A stretch of DNA of 64,000 bases from Bacteroidia bacterium (GTDB taxonomy: Bacteria > Bacteroidota > Bacteroidia > 2-12-FULL-35-15). The first letter of the stretch is position 1. Every line of letters begins with the position of its first letter. The notes under the pieces were generated by a model. It was not told where the DNA came from. It ran no database searches and was given only the letters and a program-made list of their open reading frames with translations. A program made the translations under genes and the position numbers. This document shows, in pieces, positions 28,594-37,931 of the stretch. The stretch is from contig JAEUTU010000043.1 in NCBI GenBank assembly GCA_016786925.1, positions 1-64,000 on the forward strand, given 5' to 3'.

Positions 28594-31038
28594 ATGTGGG
28601 CGGCTATTGCACGATTCATCTTACGTAACCGGTTGGCAATTATCATTTTTTTAGGGGTGGTAACTGCTATCATGGCTTTTTATGCAAAAAAAGCAGAGAT
28701 CAGCTATGAGTCACCTAAGTTATTACCCGATCATGACACTACTGCAATCGAATACAAAGAATTCAAAAAACGCTTTGGCCAGGATGGAAGCGTGATGGTT
28801 ATCGGCATTTCCGATAATGGATTATATCAGCTGGAACGTTTTAATCAATGGTTCGATCTTGGAAATAAAATAAAAGATGTGGCAGGAGTTAAAAATGTTC
28901 TATCTGTTGCCCGCCTTCATAATATTCACAAAAACGACAGCTTGGGTAAATTTGAGAATTTACCTATTGTCTCCAAACGTCCAACAAGTCAAGCTGAAGT
29001 CGATAGCATTAAAGAAGTGATCTTTAGTTTACCTTTTTACAAAGGATTTATTTATAACGACACATCTCACTCTACCCTAATGGCGATCACTTTTGACAAC
29101 AAATTGTTGAATACCAAAAATCGATTAGAGATTACCGATAATATTCGAAAAGAAGTAGAAGAGTTCATCAAAGAATCTGATACAGAGGTTCATTATTCAG
29201 GAATGCCTTTTATCAGGACCACTGTTGCACGCAAGATCCAGAATGAAATGACCTTGTTCATGATCCTTGCATTAATTGTAACGGCTGTTATTTTGTTTTT
29301 ATTCTTCCGGTCGGTTCTCCCTGTTTTATTTTCTTTAGCTGTTGTTTTTGTAGGAGTTATTTGGTCGGTAGGAATCCTTGTTTTGTTTGGTTATCAAATA
29401 TCAGTTCTTACTGGTTTGATCCCACCACTTCTGATTGTAATTGGTGTTCCAAATTGCATCATGTTGTTGAACAAGTATCATACTGAATTCAAAAAACATG
29501 GTAACAAAATGCGGTCATTGGCTACTGCCATTCGTTCCGTTGGTATTTCTTTATTTATGGCAAATGTTACTACTGCCATAGGATTTGCTGTTTTTTGTTC
29601 CACTGATAGCAAAATGCTTTTTGAATTCGGTCTCATCTCTTCTATCAGTGTGATGCTCACCTATGTGTTGTCAATGATGTTGATCCCGATCGTTTTTAGT
29701 TTTTTACCAAATCCATCTGTAAAACACATCAAACATCTTACAAACAAAAATTTAAACAAAGTGCTGGACATGATCGACTATTGGGTGCATCATTACCGCA
29801 AAAGGATCTATGCCGCAGTGGTGATTATCACGATCATTTCTATTTATGGCATTTCATTAATGAAACCTTTGGGATATGTGGTGGATGATTTGCCTGAAAA
29901 AGATCCGGTGTTGGTGGATCTGAAATATTTTGAGCAAAATTATCATGGCGTATTACCTTTCGAGATCAGTATAGATACTAAAAAACCGAATGGTGTTTTT
30001 GCTGATGGCGGAAAGACACTCTACAAGATCAATAAGATGCAGAAACTGTTTAAGCAGTATCCTGAATTTTCAAATGCTCTATCAGTAGTAGAAGGAATCA
30101 AGTTTTTCAACCAGGCATACAATGATGGAGAAGAAAAAAGTTATCGCTTACCCGGAGCCATGGAACTGCAAAAGCTAGCCGACTTTGCAGGAGTTGAATC
30201 AAGCAACAAAGAAAAGCAAGATCAGTTCGCTGCTTTTATTGATTCTACTAAACGATATACCCGTGTTAGCATTCAAATGGCCGATGTGGGATCCATTAGA
30301 ATGAAAGAATTGGCAGACGAATTAAAACCAAGAATTGATACCATTTTTAATTTTGATTACGAAAATAATAAATGGGTAGATATAAAAGACAGATACGATG
30401 TTGTTCTTACCGGAAATAGTTTGATGTTTTTAACAGGCAATAGATTTCTTGTACAAAATCTTCTAGAAAGTGTTTTATTAGCGATCATTCTCATCGCAAT
30501 TGTGCTCTATACATTATTCATGGCACCAAGAATGATCTTTATATCTGTCATCCCAAGCTTGATTCCATTGATAATTACTGCAGGCCTAATGGGCTTTTTT
30601 CACATCTACTTAAAACCAAGTACAATTTTGATCTTCAGTATCGCATTTGGAATTGCCTCTGATGGAACACTCTATTTTCTAACCAAGTATCGTCAGGAAT
30701 TTAAGCATCACAATGGAAGCATTTCAAAGACGGTTTCTCTCACTATTAAGGAAACCGGAGTCAGTATGATCTATACTGCTATTATCTTATTCTGTGGCTT
30801 TGGTATTTTTACGGCATCTAGTTTTGGTGGAACAGCAGCGTTAGGTATTTTAATTTCTGTAACTTTACTTATTGCTTACTGCTCCAACCTGATATTATTG
30901 CCTTGCTTTCTTCTATCGCTTGAAAAACGATTAACCAACAAAGCATTTATGCAAGAACCATTGATTGAAGTGTATGATGAAGAGCAGGATATTAATTTGA
31001 ATAATATTGAAATAGAAAATAAAACTAAAAACGAATAA
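28594..31038 (+). CDS. RND/MMPL-superfamily membrane transporter
   Basis: 814 residues with two halves of the RND plan. Helix 1 is about 9-28, then a large periplasmic loop and a five-helix bundle (about 215-375) with GVPNCIMLLNKYHTEF and the sterol-sensing-type helix cluster. A second helix (about 395-415), a second loop and a second bundle (about 620-790, GIASDGTLYFLTKYRQEF) follow. This is the MMPL/HpnN-like branch, which exports hydrophobic or lipid substrates; no MFP partner is encoded nearby. First gene of a six-gene operon; the next gene starts 3 bases later. Because the operon includes a prenyl synthase, a lipid substrate is an attractive inference. Confidence 0.85.
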   Translation: MWAAIARFILRNRLAIIIFLGVVTAIMAFYAKKAEISYESPKLLPDHDTTAIEYKEFKKRFGQDGSVMVIGISDNGLYQLERFNQWFDLGNKIKDVAGVKNVLSVARLHNIHKNDSLGKFENLPIVSKRPTSQAEVDSIKEVIFSLPFYKGFIYNDTSHSTLMAITFDNKLLNTKNRLEITDNIRKEVEEFIKESDTEVHYSGMPFIRTTVARKIQNEMTLFMILALIVTAVILFLFFRSVLPVLFSLAVVFVGVIWSVGILVLFGYQISVLTGLIPPLLIVIGVPNCIMLLNKYHTEFKKHGNKMRSLATAIRSVGISLFMANVTTAIGFAVFCSTDSKMLFEFGLISSISVMLTYVLSMMLIPIVFSFLPNPSVKHIKHLTNKNLNKVLDMIDYWVHHYRKRIYAAVVIITIISIYGISLMKPLGYVVDDLPEKDPVLVDLKYFEQNYHGVLPFEISIDTKKPNGVFADGGKTLYKINKMQKLFKQYPEFSNALSVVEGIKFFNQAYNDGEEKSYRLPGAMELQKLADFAGVESSNKEKQDQFAAFIDSTKRYTRVSIQMADVGSIRMKELADELKPRIDTIFNFDYENNKWVDIKDRYDVVLTGNSLMFLTGNRFLVQNLLESVLLAIILIAIVLYTLFMAPRMIFISVIPSLIPLIITAGLMGFFHIYLKPSTILIFSIAFGIASDGTLYFLTKYRQEFKHHNGSISKTVSLTIKETGVSMIYTAIILFCGFGIFTASSFGGTAALGILISVTLLIAYCSNLILLPCFLLSLEKRLTNKAFMQEPLIEVYDEEQDINLNNIEIENKTKNE

Positions 31039-31041
31039 AGG

Positions 31042-31905
31042 ATGAAAGGAATTATTTTAGCCGGAGGAAGCGGCACACGTTTACACCCTCTAACATTGGC
31101 AGTGAGCAAACAATTAATGCCTATCTATGACAAACCAATGATCTACTATCCGTTATCGGTATTGATGATGGCAGGAGTATCAGAAGTATTGATCATCTCT
31201 ACACCACACGACCTTCCCAATTTCGAACGACTTTTAGGTGACGGAAAAAGTTTAGGATGTAAGTTCACCTATGCTGTACAAGAAGTTCCAAACGGACTTG
31301 CGCAAGCATTTGTTATCGGTGAAAAATTCATTGGGAATGATAAAGTGGCATTGGTTTTAGGTGATAATATTTTTTATGGTGCGGGTCTAGGACGATTGTT
31401 ACAGCAACATCAAAATCCGGATGGAGGTGTAGTGTTTGCATACCATGTATCCGATCCTGAGCGATACGGTGTTGTTGAATTTGATGGCGAAGGAAAAGTA
31501 ATTTCCATCGAAGAAAAACCAAAGCAACCAAAATCAAACTATGCTGTTCCGGGTTTATATTTCTATGACAATTCCGTTGTAAAGATCGCAAAGGAATTAA
31601 AGCCAAGTGCACGCGGAGAATATGAGATCACGGATGTGAACAAAGAATATTTAAAACTAGGGAAATTAAAAGTAGGTATCCTTGATCGTGGAACAGCATG
31701 GTTGGACACCGGTACATTCCCATCTTTAATGCAGGCCGGACAATTTGTTCAGGTAATTGAAGAGCGCCAGGGCTTACGAATAGGATGTATTGAAGAAGTG
31801 GCCTACCGCATGGGGTATATCAACAAAGAACAATTAAGAAAATTGGCCGAACCATTATTAAAAAGTGGCTATGGTGATTACTTAATGAAATTAGCAGATC
31901 AATAA
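31042..31905 (+). CDS. rmlA: Glucose-1-phosphate thymidylyltransferase
   Basis: 287 residues, the usual length. It makes dTDP-glucose from glucose-1-phosphate and dTTP. Motifs: [70 protein letters not shown] and [11 protein letters not shown]. No rmlB, rmlC or rmlD follows; the next gene is a different NAD-dependent sugar epimerase. Its activated sugar may therefore go elsewhere. Confidence 0.9.
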   Translation: MKGIILAGGSGTRLHPLTLAVSKQLMPIYDKPMIYYPLSVLMMAGVSEVLIISTPHDLPNFERLLGDGKSLGCKFTYAVQEVPNGLAQAFVIGEKFIGNDKVALVLGDNIFYGAGLGRLLQQHQNPDGGVVFAYHVSDPERYGVVEFDGEGKVISIEEKPKQPKSNYAVPGLYFYDNSVVKIAKELKPSARGEYEITDVNKEYLKLGKLKVGILDRGTAWLDTGTFPSLMQAGQFVQVIEERQGLRIGCIEEVAYRMGYINKEQLRKLAEPLLKSGYGDYLMKLADQ

Positions 31906-31914
31906 TCTTTTAGT

Positions 31915-32850
31915 ATGACAAAAATATTAGTTACAGGTGGAGCTGGTTTTATACCGAGCTGTATCGCAGAAAAATTAGCAGAGAAAAAGGATCACTTTTT
32001 AGTTTTAGTCGATAACTTTTTAACCGGACATCCCAATAAAATACCTAATTCAGTTCATAACAACATTAAATTCATCAAATGTGACGTGAATAATTTCCAG
32101 GATATATCCGGAGTATTTTATGCGTATCAATTTGATTATGTTTTTCATTATGCTGCAATGGTTGGTGTGAAACGTACTCAGGAAAATCCGGTGAGTGTAT
32201 TGGAAGATATCACAGGAATTAAGAACGTCTTGACGCTTTGTAAGAATACAGGTGTAAAACGTATTTATTTCTCATCATCGTCAGAGGTGTATGGCGAACC
32301 GGTTGAATTTCCACAAAATGAACACACCACACCACTCAACTCTCGCTTACCGTATGCTATTGTTAAAAATGTGGGTGAAGCTTATTTAAAGTCATTTAAA
32401 CAAGAGTATGATCTAGATTATACTATTTTCCGTTTCTTCAACACATTTGGCCCGAAACAAAGCAAAGACTTTGTGATCTCTAAGTTTATTGCTGCCGCTC
32501 TAAAGGGTGATGATATTACAATATACGGTGATGGATCACAAACTCGAACATTCTGTTTTATTGACGATAATATTACAGCAACAACGAATGCTTTTTATCA
32601 AAATAAATTTGTAAATGATGTCGTTAATATTGGAGGCGATACAGAAATGCCAATTCTAGAAGTAGCCAAATTGATCATAAAGCTTACAGGCTCTAACTCT
32701 AAAATTGTTCACCTTCCTGCTCTAAAAGATGGCGATATGACACGTAGAAGACCTGACACAGCTAAAATGCGACAATTGCTGGAAAAAGAACCATTGACCT
32801 TAGAACAAGGACTACAAAAATTATTACAAAACACTTCATATATCATTTAA
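31915..32850 (+). CDS. NAD-dependent sugar-nucleotide epimerase/dehydratase
   Basis: 311 residues, extended short-chain dehydrogenase. The N-terminal nucleotide loop is TGGAGFIPS: the third Gly of GxxGxxG is Pro14, an unusual change. The rest is intact: SSSSEVYG, the catalytic YAIVK, FRFFNTFGP, GDGSQTRTFCFIDD and NIGGDTEMPI. The family covers UDP-glucose epimerases, UDP-glucuronate decarboxylases and dTDP-glucose dehydratases; the substrate cannot be chosen by eye. It follows rmlA by 9 bases, so a dTDP-sugar is plausible. Confidence 0.82.
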   Translation: MTKILVTGGAGFIPSCIAEKLAEKKDHFLVLVDNFLTGHPNKIPNSVHNNIKFIKCDVNNFQDISGVFYAYQFDYVFHYAAMVGVKRTQENPVSVLEDITGIKNVLTLCKNTGVKRIYFSSSSEVYGEPVEFPQNEHTTPLNSRLPYAIVKNVGEAYLKSFKQEYDLDYTIFRFFNTFGPKQSKDFVISKFIAAALKGDDITIYGDGSQTRTFCFIDDNITATTNAFYQNKFVNDVVNIGGDTEMPILEVAKLIIKLTGSNSKIVHLPALKDGDMTRRRPDTAKMRQLLEKEPLTLEQGLQKLLQNTSYII

Positions 32851-32851
32851 G

Positions 32852-33832
32852 TTGGATTCGATCAAATTATATCATCAGCAAATAGAACAAGCTATTAAGG
32901 AAAGTAAGTATGGCTCTAATCCAAAAGAGTTATATGATCCTATTGAATATATCATGTCATTGGGTGGGAAGCGAATGCGGCCTATTCTTGTAATGATGGC
33001 TTGTGATCTTTTTGATGGAGATACAACAAAAGCATTGCATCCGGCATTAGCTATTGAGATCTTCCATAATTTCACATTGGTTCATGATGATATCATGGAC
33101 AAAGCACCGTTAAGAAGAAATAAAGAGACGGTTCATATAAAGTGGAATGATAACATTGCCATCTTAAGTGGTGATGCGATGATGGTAAAAGCGTATCAGG
33201 AAATTTGCAAAGCAGAACCGGCACAACTACCAGAGCTTCTTACCATCTTTAACGATACTGCTTTAAAAGTATGCGAAGGTCAGCAAATGGACATGAATTA
33301 TGAATCATTATTAAAAGTTAGCATTCCACAGTATATAAAAATGATCGAATTAAAAACGGCCGTTTTACTTGCCGGAGCTTTAAAAATTGGAGCATTGATA
33401 GGCGGGGCAAGAGAGGAAGATGCACAACATTTATACGATTTCGGAAAACATATCGGAATAGCTTTTCAGCTTCAGGATGATATTTTAGATGTGTATGCCA
33501 ATGCCGATAAATTCGGAAAGCAAAAAGGCGGTGACATTATCGCCAACAAAAAAACCTTTTTATTGCTAAAAGCCATGGAAATGGCAGAAAACAACCGCTA
33601 CATGAAAGAGGAGCTACAACAATGGATAGCGGCACCACAATTCGATCCAAACGAAAAAGTTGAAGCTGTTACCAATATTTACAATTTCTTAAATGTAAAA
33701 GAATTGGCAAGAAACGAAATGCAAAAGCACTACGAATTAGGAATTAGTGCATTAAAAAAGATACCTGCCAACGAAGCAAAGAAACAAGCATTAATAGCAT
33801 TTGCCGATAGTTTAATGGTAAGAGAAGTGTAA
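32852..33832 (+). CDS. Short-chain trans-prenyl diphosphate synthase (FPP/GGPP type)
   Basis: 326 residues from a TTG one base after the previous stop. It condenses isopentenyl diphosphate with allylic primers. Both aspartate-rich motifs are present: HDDIMD (Asp79, Asp80, Asp83) followed by LRR, and QLQDDILD (Asp209, Asp210, Asp213), plus GGKRMRP. The fifth residue before the first motif is Phe74, a bulky residue that in characterised relatives limits product length, so C15-C20 is more likely than a long quinone tail. Its place between sugar-nucleotide genes and a cytochrome is unexpected. Confidence 0.88.
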   Translation: MDSIKLYHQQIEQAIKESKYGSNPKELYDPIEYIMSLGGKRMRPILVMMACDLFDGDTTKALHPALAIEIFHNFTLVHDDIMDKAPLRRNKETVHIKWNDNIAILSGDAMMVKAYQEICKAEPAQLPELLTIFNDTALKVCEGQQMDMNYESLLKVSIPQYIKMIELKTAVLLAGALKIGALIGGAREEDAQHLYDFGKHIGIAFQLQDDILDVYANADKFGKQKGGDIIANKKTFLLLKAMEMAENNRYMKEELQQWIAAPQFDPNEKVEAVTNIYNFLNVKELARNEMQKHYELGISALKKIPANEAKKQALIAFADSLMVREV

Positions 33833-33842
33833 GCATTACACC

Positions 33843-34916
33843 ATGCAAAAACAAGAAGAGGATTACCAAAGAAAGGTTGGAAATACCATTTCCAAGTTGA
33901 TCAACTTGATCATATTACTCTTGTTTATCATTGCCCTTCTGTTATTTCTTTTGTGCAAATATATGCCCGACTATTGCCCTGCTCCTGAAACAATCACAAA
34001 AGAAAAAAATACTGGTCTTACAAAAACTGAAGTAAAGAAAGAAGATGCTTCTTTTTGGAAAGCTCCTGACACAGCCTCTATTGCTGATCAAGACAAAGAA
34101 TTGATCCTTTACGGAAAAGAACTGATCAGTAAAACATCCTACTTTTTTGGAATAAACGGCAGCGTAAAAAAAATGGCAAGCAATGGAATGAATTGTCAGA
34201 ATTGCCATTTAGATGCTGGCACTAAAATTTTCGGGAATAACTACAGTGCCGTTTATTCAACTTATCCAAAATACAGAGCTCGTTCAGGTACGATTGAAAA
34301 CATTTACAAAAGGATCAACGACTGCTTTGAACGAAGTTTAAATGGGAAAGCGTTAGATACTATATCAAAAGAAATGAGAGCTATTGTAGCTTATATTCAT
34401 TGGCTTGGTAAAGATGTTGCAAAAGGTAAAAAACCCGAAGGGGCTGGTCTGAAAGATATTTCATTCTTAGATAGGGCAGCAGATCCTAAAAAAGGAGAAA
34501 TTGTTTATACGCAAAAATGTTTATCCTGTCATCAAAAAGATGGATCCGGACTGATGAACAATGACCAAGTTGCATTTCTTTATCCACCGCTTTGGGGCAA
34601 AAACAGCTATAACGATGGAGCAGGACTTTATCGTATTTCCAACTTTGCAAAATTCGTAAAATACAATATGCCATTGGGAGTTACACATGATACTCCGCAA
34701 CTGACAGATGAAGAAGCATGGGATGTAGCCGCTTATGTAAATTCGCAACCAAGACCAAAGAAAGACACATCAAAAGATTGGCCTAAAATTTCAGAAAAAC
34801 CTTTTGATCATCCTTTTGGTCCTTATGCAGATGGATTCAATGAAACAGCCCATAAATATGGCCCATTTCAAATCATTAAAGATAAAATAGCCCAATTAAA
34901 CGATGTCAAAAAATAA
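33843..34916 (+). CDS. Membrane-anchored diheme cytochrome c, TsdA (thiosulfate dehydrogenase)-like
   Basis: 357 residues. One N-terminal helix (about 17-39) anchors it, with the body in the periplasm. Heme motifs are C118-Q-N-C121-H122 and C226-L-S-C229-H230. Between them NDCFERSLNG (Cys161) matches the conserved Cys that axially ligates heme 1 in TsdA, and YNMPLG supplies a candidate Met ligand for heme 2; FPPLWG-like and DEEAWDVAAYVNS blocks also fit that family. TsdA joins two thiosulfates to tetrathionate; a SoxA-like role is the alternative. It overlaps the following SoxB-like gene by 14 bases, suggesting coupled function. Confidence 0.78.
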   Translation: MQKQEEDYQRKVGNTISKLINLIILLLFIIALLLFLLCKYMPDYCPAPETITKEKNTGLTKTEVKKEDASFWKAPDTASIADQDKELILYGKELISKTSYFFGINGSVKKMASNGMNCQNCHLDAGTKIFGNNYSAVYSTYPKYRARSGTIENIYKRINDCFERSLNGKALDTISKEMRAIVAYIHWLGKDVAKGKKPEGAGLKDISFLDRAADPKKGEIVYTQKCLSCHQKDGSGLMNNDQVAFLYPPLWGKNSYNDGAGLYRISNFAKFVKYNMPLGVTHDTPQLTDEEAWDVAAYVNSQPRPKKDTSKDWPKISEKPFDHPFGPYADGFNETAHKYGPFQIIKDKIAQLNDVKK

Positions 34917-36618
34917 CGACCAACAAGAAAATAAAAGAAGAGACTTTCTCAAAATATCGGGGATGGCAGGATTAGCTGCCATGCTCAGTCCTTTGGCATC
35001 ATTATCGGCAAAAGCTTCTGCAGCAGAAGAGGAAGAGCAAAACAACATAACTCTTGCTGAAAAAACTCAAACGATCACATTATTAATCACAAACGATATA
35101 CATGCACAATTACATACGCATGATGAGTTTTTTTGGGAAAATGGACAAGCCGTTTATAAAAAACGTGGAGGAATTGCGGTATTAAAAACAATGATCGATA
35201 AGCTAAAAAAAATGAATCCTGCCAATACGATCGTTTATGATGGGGGAGATTTTTTTCATGGCCATGGTGTAGCTTCTTTAACAGAAGGAGAGGTACTCAT
35301 TCCTATTTTCAATAAATTGGGATATGATCTAATGTTACCGGGAAATTGGGAAGTGGTGTATAAAAAGAAAAAAATGTTGTATGACATGGGACATACCAAT
35401 GCTGCAAAAATATGCGCCAACATGTTTCACAATACAACAGACAAAGATGACAACAATCTGGTGTATCCTCCCTACTGGATCAAATACATTGGTGGAATAA
35501 AAGTCGGTGTCATCGGATATACAGATCATCTCATCCCTAAAAGACAATCACCTGCCTATAGCGAAGGATTAAAATTTGAGCATGCTGAAAACAGTGTAGC
35601 AACCTATATTAAATATCTGAAAGAGATAGAAGGTTGCACTGTTATTTTGGTTGCCACACACATGGGGTTGGCACAACAAGTAGGACTGGCTAATAATACT
35701 GTTATTGAAGGAACAGATTTTATTATTGGCGCTGATACACATGAAAGAGTTAGAGAACCTATTCAGGGAAAATATACCAAGGTGATCGAATGTGGAGCAT
35801 TTGGTTCATTTTTAGGGAAACTAGATCTTATTATTAAAGATGGAAAGCTTAGCGATTCTAAATATGAGCTATTGGATGTCGACCCCGATAAATATCCTGC
35901 CAATAAAGAAATGCAACAAATGATTGATGCTGCATACACTCCATTTAAATCAGAAATGCAACGATCTATTGGAGTAAGCAAAACACCATTGGTTCGTTAT
36001 TTTGTTTTAGAAACACCAATGGATAATGTCATTACAGATGCTATGCGCTGGAAATTCAAAACAGACATCGCACTTTCCAACGGATTTAGATTTTGTCAGC
36101 CTTTAGCAATAGATCCTAAAACCGGAGCAGCATCAATTACAAAAGAATTTTTATGGAATATGCTTCCTGTAAACAGCAATGTAAAAACGGGAACAGTAAA
36201 TGGAAAACAATTGTTCGATTGGCTTGAAAAAGAATTGCACAATGCATTTGCCAAAGATCCATCTAAACGATTTGGCGGCTGGTTTGTGAGATTCAGCGGA
36301 ATGGAAGTAAATTTTACCATTTCTCAAGAGCTTGGCAAGCGTGTAAATTCCGTAAAAATAAATGGAGAAGCATTAGATCAAAATAAAGAATACAATGTGA
36401 TCGCTTGTGAACGGGAAGGGGATCCTTTAGATACATTATGTCGTATTGAAAAGGTTAAAGATCCTAAAATTTTGACAAGCACATTGCATGAGATCATTGA
36501 AGAGTATTTAAAAGTACATTCTCCAATTGCACCAAAAATAGAGGGAAGAGCAACTGCCACAGATGAACCGCAAACGCTTTTAACGCAACTAAGGGGTACC
36601 ACTTATGAGTTTAGATAA
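34903..36618 (+). CDS. Tat-exported SoxB-like metallophosphoesterase/5'-nucleotidase family protein
   Basis: 571 residues. A twin-arginine signal (KRRDFLKIS, residues 11-19, then a hydrophobic stretch to Ala40) predicts folded export. The metallophosphoesterase domain has NDIHAQL (Asp65, His67), YDGGDFFHGHG (Asp116), THMGL (His253) and GADTHERV (His280). Where 5'-nucleotidases have GNHE, this has GNWE (Trp149); SoxB thiosulfohydrolases likewise have Trp there (GHWE). The 5'-nucleotidase C-terminal domain (about 320-540) includes ACEREGDPLDTLCR. With the overlapping TsdA-like gene this points to sulfur chemistry in the periplasm, though a plain nucleotidase cannot be excluded. Confidence 0.78.
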   Translation: MSKNNDQQENKRRDFLKISGMAGLAAMLSPLASLSAKASAAEEEEQNNITLAEKTQTITLLITNDIHAQLHTHDEFFWENGQAVYKKRGGIAVLKTMIDKLKKMNPANTIVYDGGDFFHGHGVASLTEGEVLIPIFNKLGYDLMLPGNWEVVYKKKKMLYDMGHTNAAKICANMFHNTTDKDDNNLVYPPYWIKYIGGIKVGVIGYTDHLIPKRQSPAYSEGLKFEHAENSVATYIKYLKEIEGCTVILVATHMGLAQQVGLANNTVIEGTDFIIGADTHERVREPIQGKYTKVIECGAFGSFLGKLDLIIKDGKLSDSKYELLDVDPDKYPANKEMQQMIDAAYTPFKSEMQRSIGVSKTPLVRYFVLETPMDNVITDAMRWKFKTDIALSNGFRFCQPLAIDPKTGAASITKEFLWNMLPVNSNVKTGTVNGKQLFDWLEKELHNAFAKDPSKRFGGWFVRFSGMEVNFTISQELGKRVNSVKINGEALDQNKEYNVIACEREGDPLDTLCRIEKVKDPKILTSTLHEIIEEYLKVHSPIAPKIEGRATATDEPQTLLTQLRGTTYEFR

Positions 36619-36620
36619 AC

Positions 36621-36652
36621 AAAAAAGCCTCATCAAATGATGAGGCTTTTTT
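36621..36652. terminator. Bidirectional terminator ending the six-gene operon and odhAB
   Basis: Perfect stem A6-GCCTCATCA / TGATGAGGC-T6 with a 2-base apex, 2 bases after the SoxB-like stop and 12 bases from the odhB stop. Symmetric tracts allow use in both directions. Confidence 0.88.
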
Positions 36653-36664
36653 GCTATATAAATT

Positions 36665-37906
36665 TTACAATCCTAAAACAACTTCGCTTGGATCTTTTCC
36701 TCCAAACAACATTTTCGTAGGATTTTCTAACATCTCTTTTACTTTCACCAGGAATCCAACTGACTCACGTCCATCAATAATTCTGTGGTCGTATGACAAT
36801 GCAACATACATCATCGGACGAATCACAACCTGACCATTCACTGCTACCGGACGCTCCACAACATTGTGCATTCCTAAAATAGCACTTTGAGGAGGATTGA
36901 TAATTGGTGTACTCATCATTGAGCCAAATACACCACCGTTAGTAATTGTAAATGTTCCACCACTCATATCTTCCAATGTAATTTTATTATCACGAGCTTT
37001 GATCGCTAAATTTTTGATCTCTGTTTCTATTTGTGCTAAACTCATTTGTTCAGCATTACGAACCACAGGCACAACCAATCCTTTTGGTGCACTTACTGCA
37101 ATTCCAATATCTGCATATTTATGATAAACGATCTCATCACCATCGATCATAGCATTTACTGCCGGATAGTGATTTAACGCTTCAGTCACAGCTTTTGTAA
37201 AGAAACTCATGAAACCTAAATTTGTTCCATGCACTTCTTTGAACTTGTCTTTATACTTTGCACGCATTGCGTAGATCGCACTCATGTCAACTTCATTGAA
37301 AGTAGTCAACATCGCTGTTTCATTTTTAACAGAAACCAAACGCTGTGCTAGCTTTTTACGCAAAGGTGTCATTTTAGAACGTTCAGTATCTCTGCTTCCA
37401 CCCCAAGCTGCTGTTGAAGAAGAATCGAATCCTGCTGCCAATGCGTTTAAAACATCGCCTTTGGTGATACGACCATCTTTTCCGGTAGCCGCAACCTTAT
37501 TAGCAGGCACTTTATTCTCATCCATCAGCTTTTTTGCTGCCGGAGAAGGTGTACCACTTGCATACGAATCGGATTTAGCTGTTTCCTTCACAACCTCTTT
37601 CTTCGGTTCTGCTTTTGCTTCTACTTTAGGAGCTGCAACTTCTGCTTTAGGTTTGCTTTCACCTTTAACGCTTGTATCAATAGAACAAACAACTTGTCCA
37701 ACTTTTACCGTATCGCCTTCGGCTGCTAATAATTTTATAGCGCCTGATTCTTCTGCATTGATCGTCAACGTAGCTTTATCAGAATCTACTTCTGCCACTT
37801 CTTCATCTTTCTCCACATACTCACCATCCTTTTTTAACCAACGGGCAATCACTACTTCTGTAATTGATTCACCCGGACTTGGAACTTTCATTTCAATTGT
37901 TGCCAT
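36665..37906 (-). CDS. odhB: 2-oxoglutarate dehydrogenase E2, dihydrolipoyl succinyltransferase
   Basis: 413 residues. It transfers the succinyl group from lipoyl to CoA in the TCA cycle. Order: lipoyl domain (about 1-77, lipoylated Lys44 in DSDKATL), an Ala/Lys/Glu linker (about 78-115), a subunit-binding domain (about 118-158, [18 protein letters not shown]), and a catalytic domain (about 190-413) with the active-site [15 protein letters not shown]. It begins 25 bases after odhA on the same strand. The E3 subunit is not in the window. Confidence 0.95.
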   Translation of the reverse strand: MATIEMKVPSPGESITEVVIARWLKKDGEYVEKDEEVAEVDSDKATLTINAEESGAIKLLAAEGDTVKVGQVVCSIDTSVKGESKPKAEVAAPKVEAKAEPKKEVVKETAKSDSYASGTPSPAAKKLMDENKVPANKVAATGKDGRITKGDVLNALAAGFDSSSTAAWGGSRDTERSKMTPLRKKLAQRLVSVKNETAMLTTFNEVDMSAIYAMRAKYKDKFKEVHGTNLGFMSFFTKAVTEALNHYPAVNAMIDGDEIVYHKYADIGIAVSAPKGLVVPVVRNAEQMSLAQIETEIKNLAIKARDNKITLEDMSGGTFTITNGGVFGSMMSTPIINPPQSAILGMHNVVERPVAVNGQVVIRPMMYVALSYDHRIIDGRESVGFLVKVKEMLENPTKMLFGGKDPSEVVLGL

Positions 37907-37931
37907 AATTTTAGTCGTATTTAATATCTAT

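Noticed and set aside
28594-36618. Reading the operon as a dTDP-rhamnose locus
   Set aside because: Only rmlA is present; rmlB, rmlC and rmlD are absent and the epimerase is of another subgroup.
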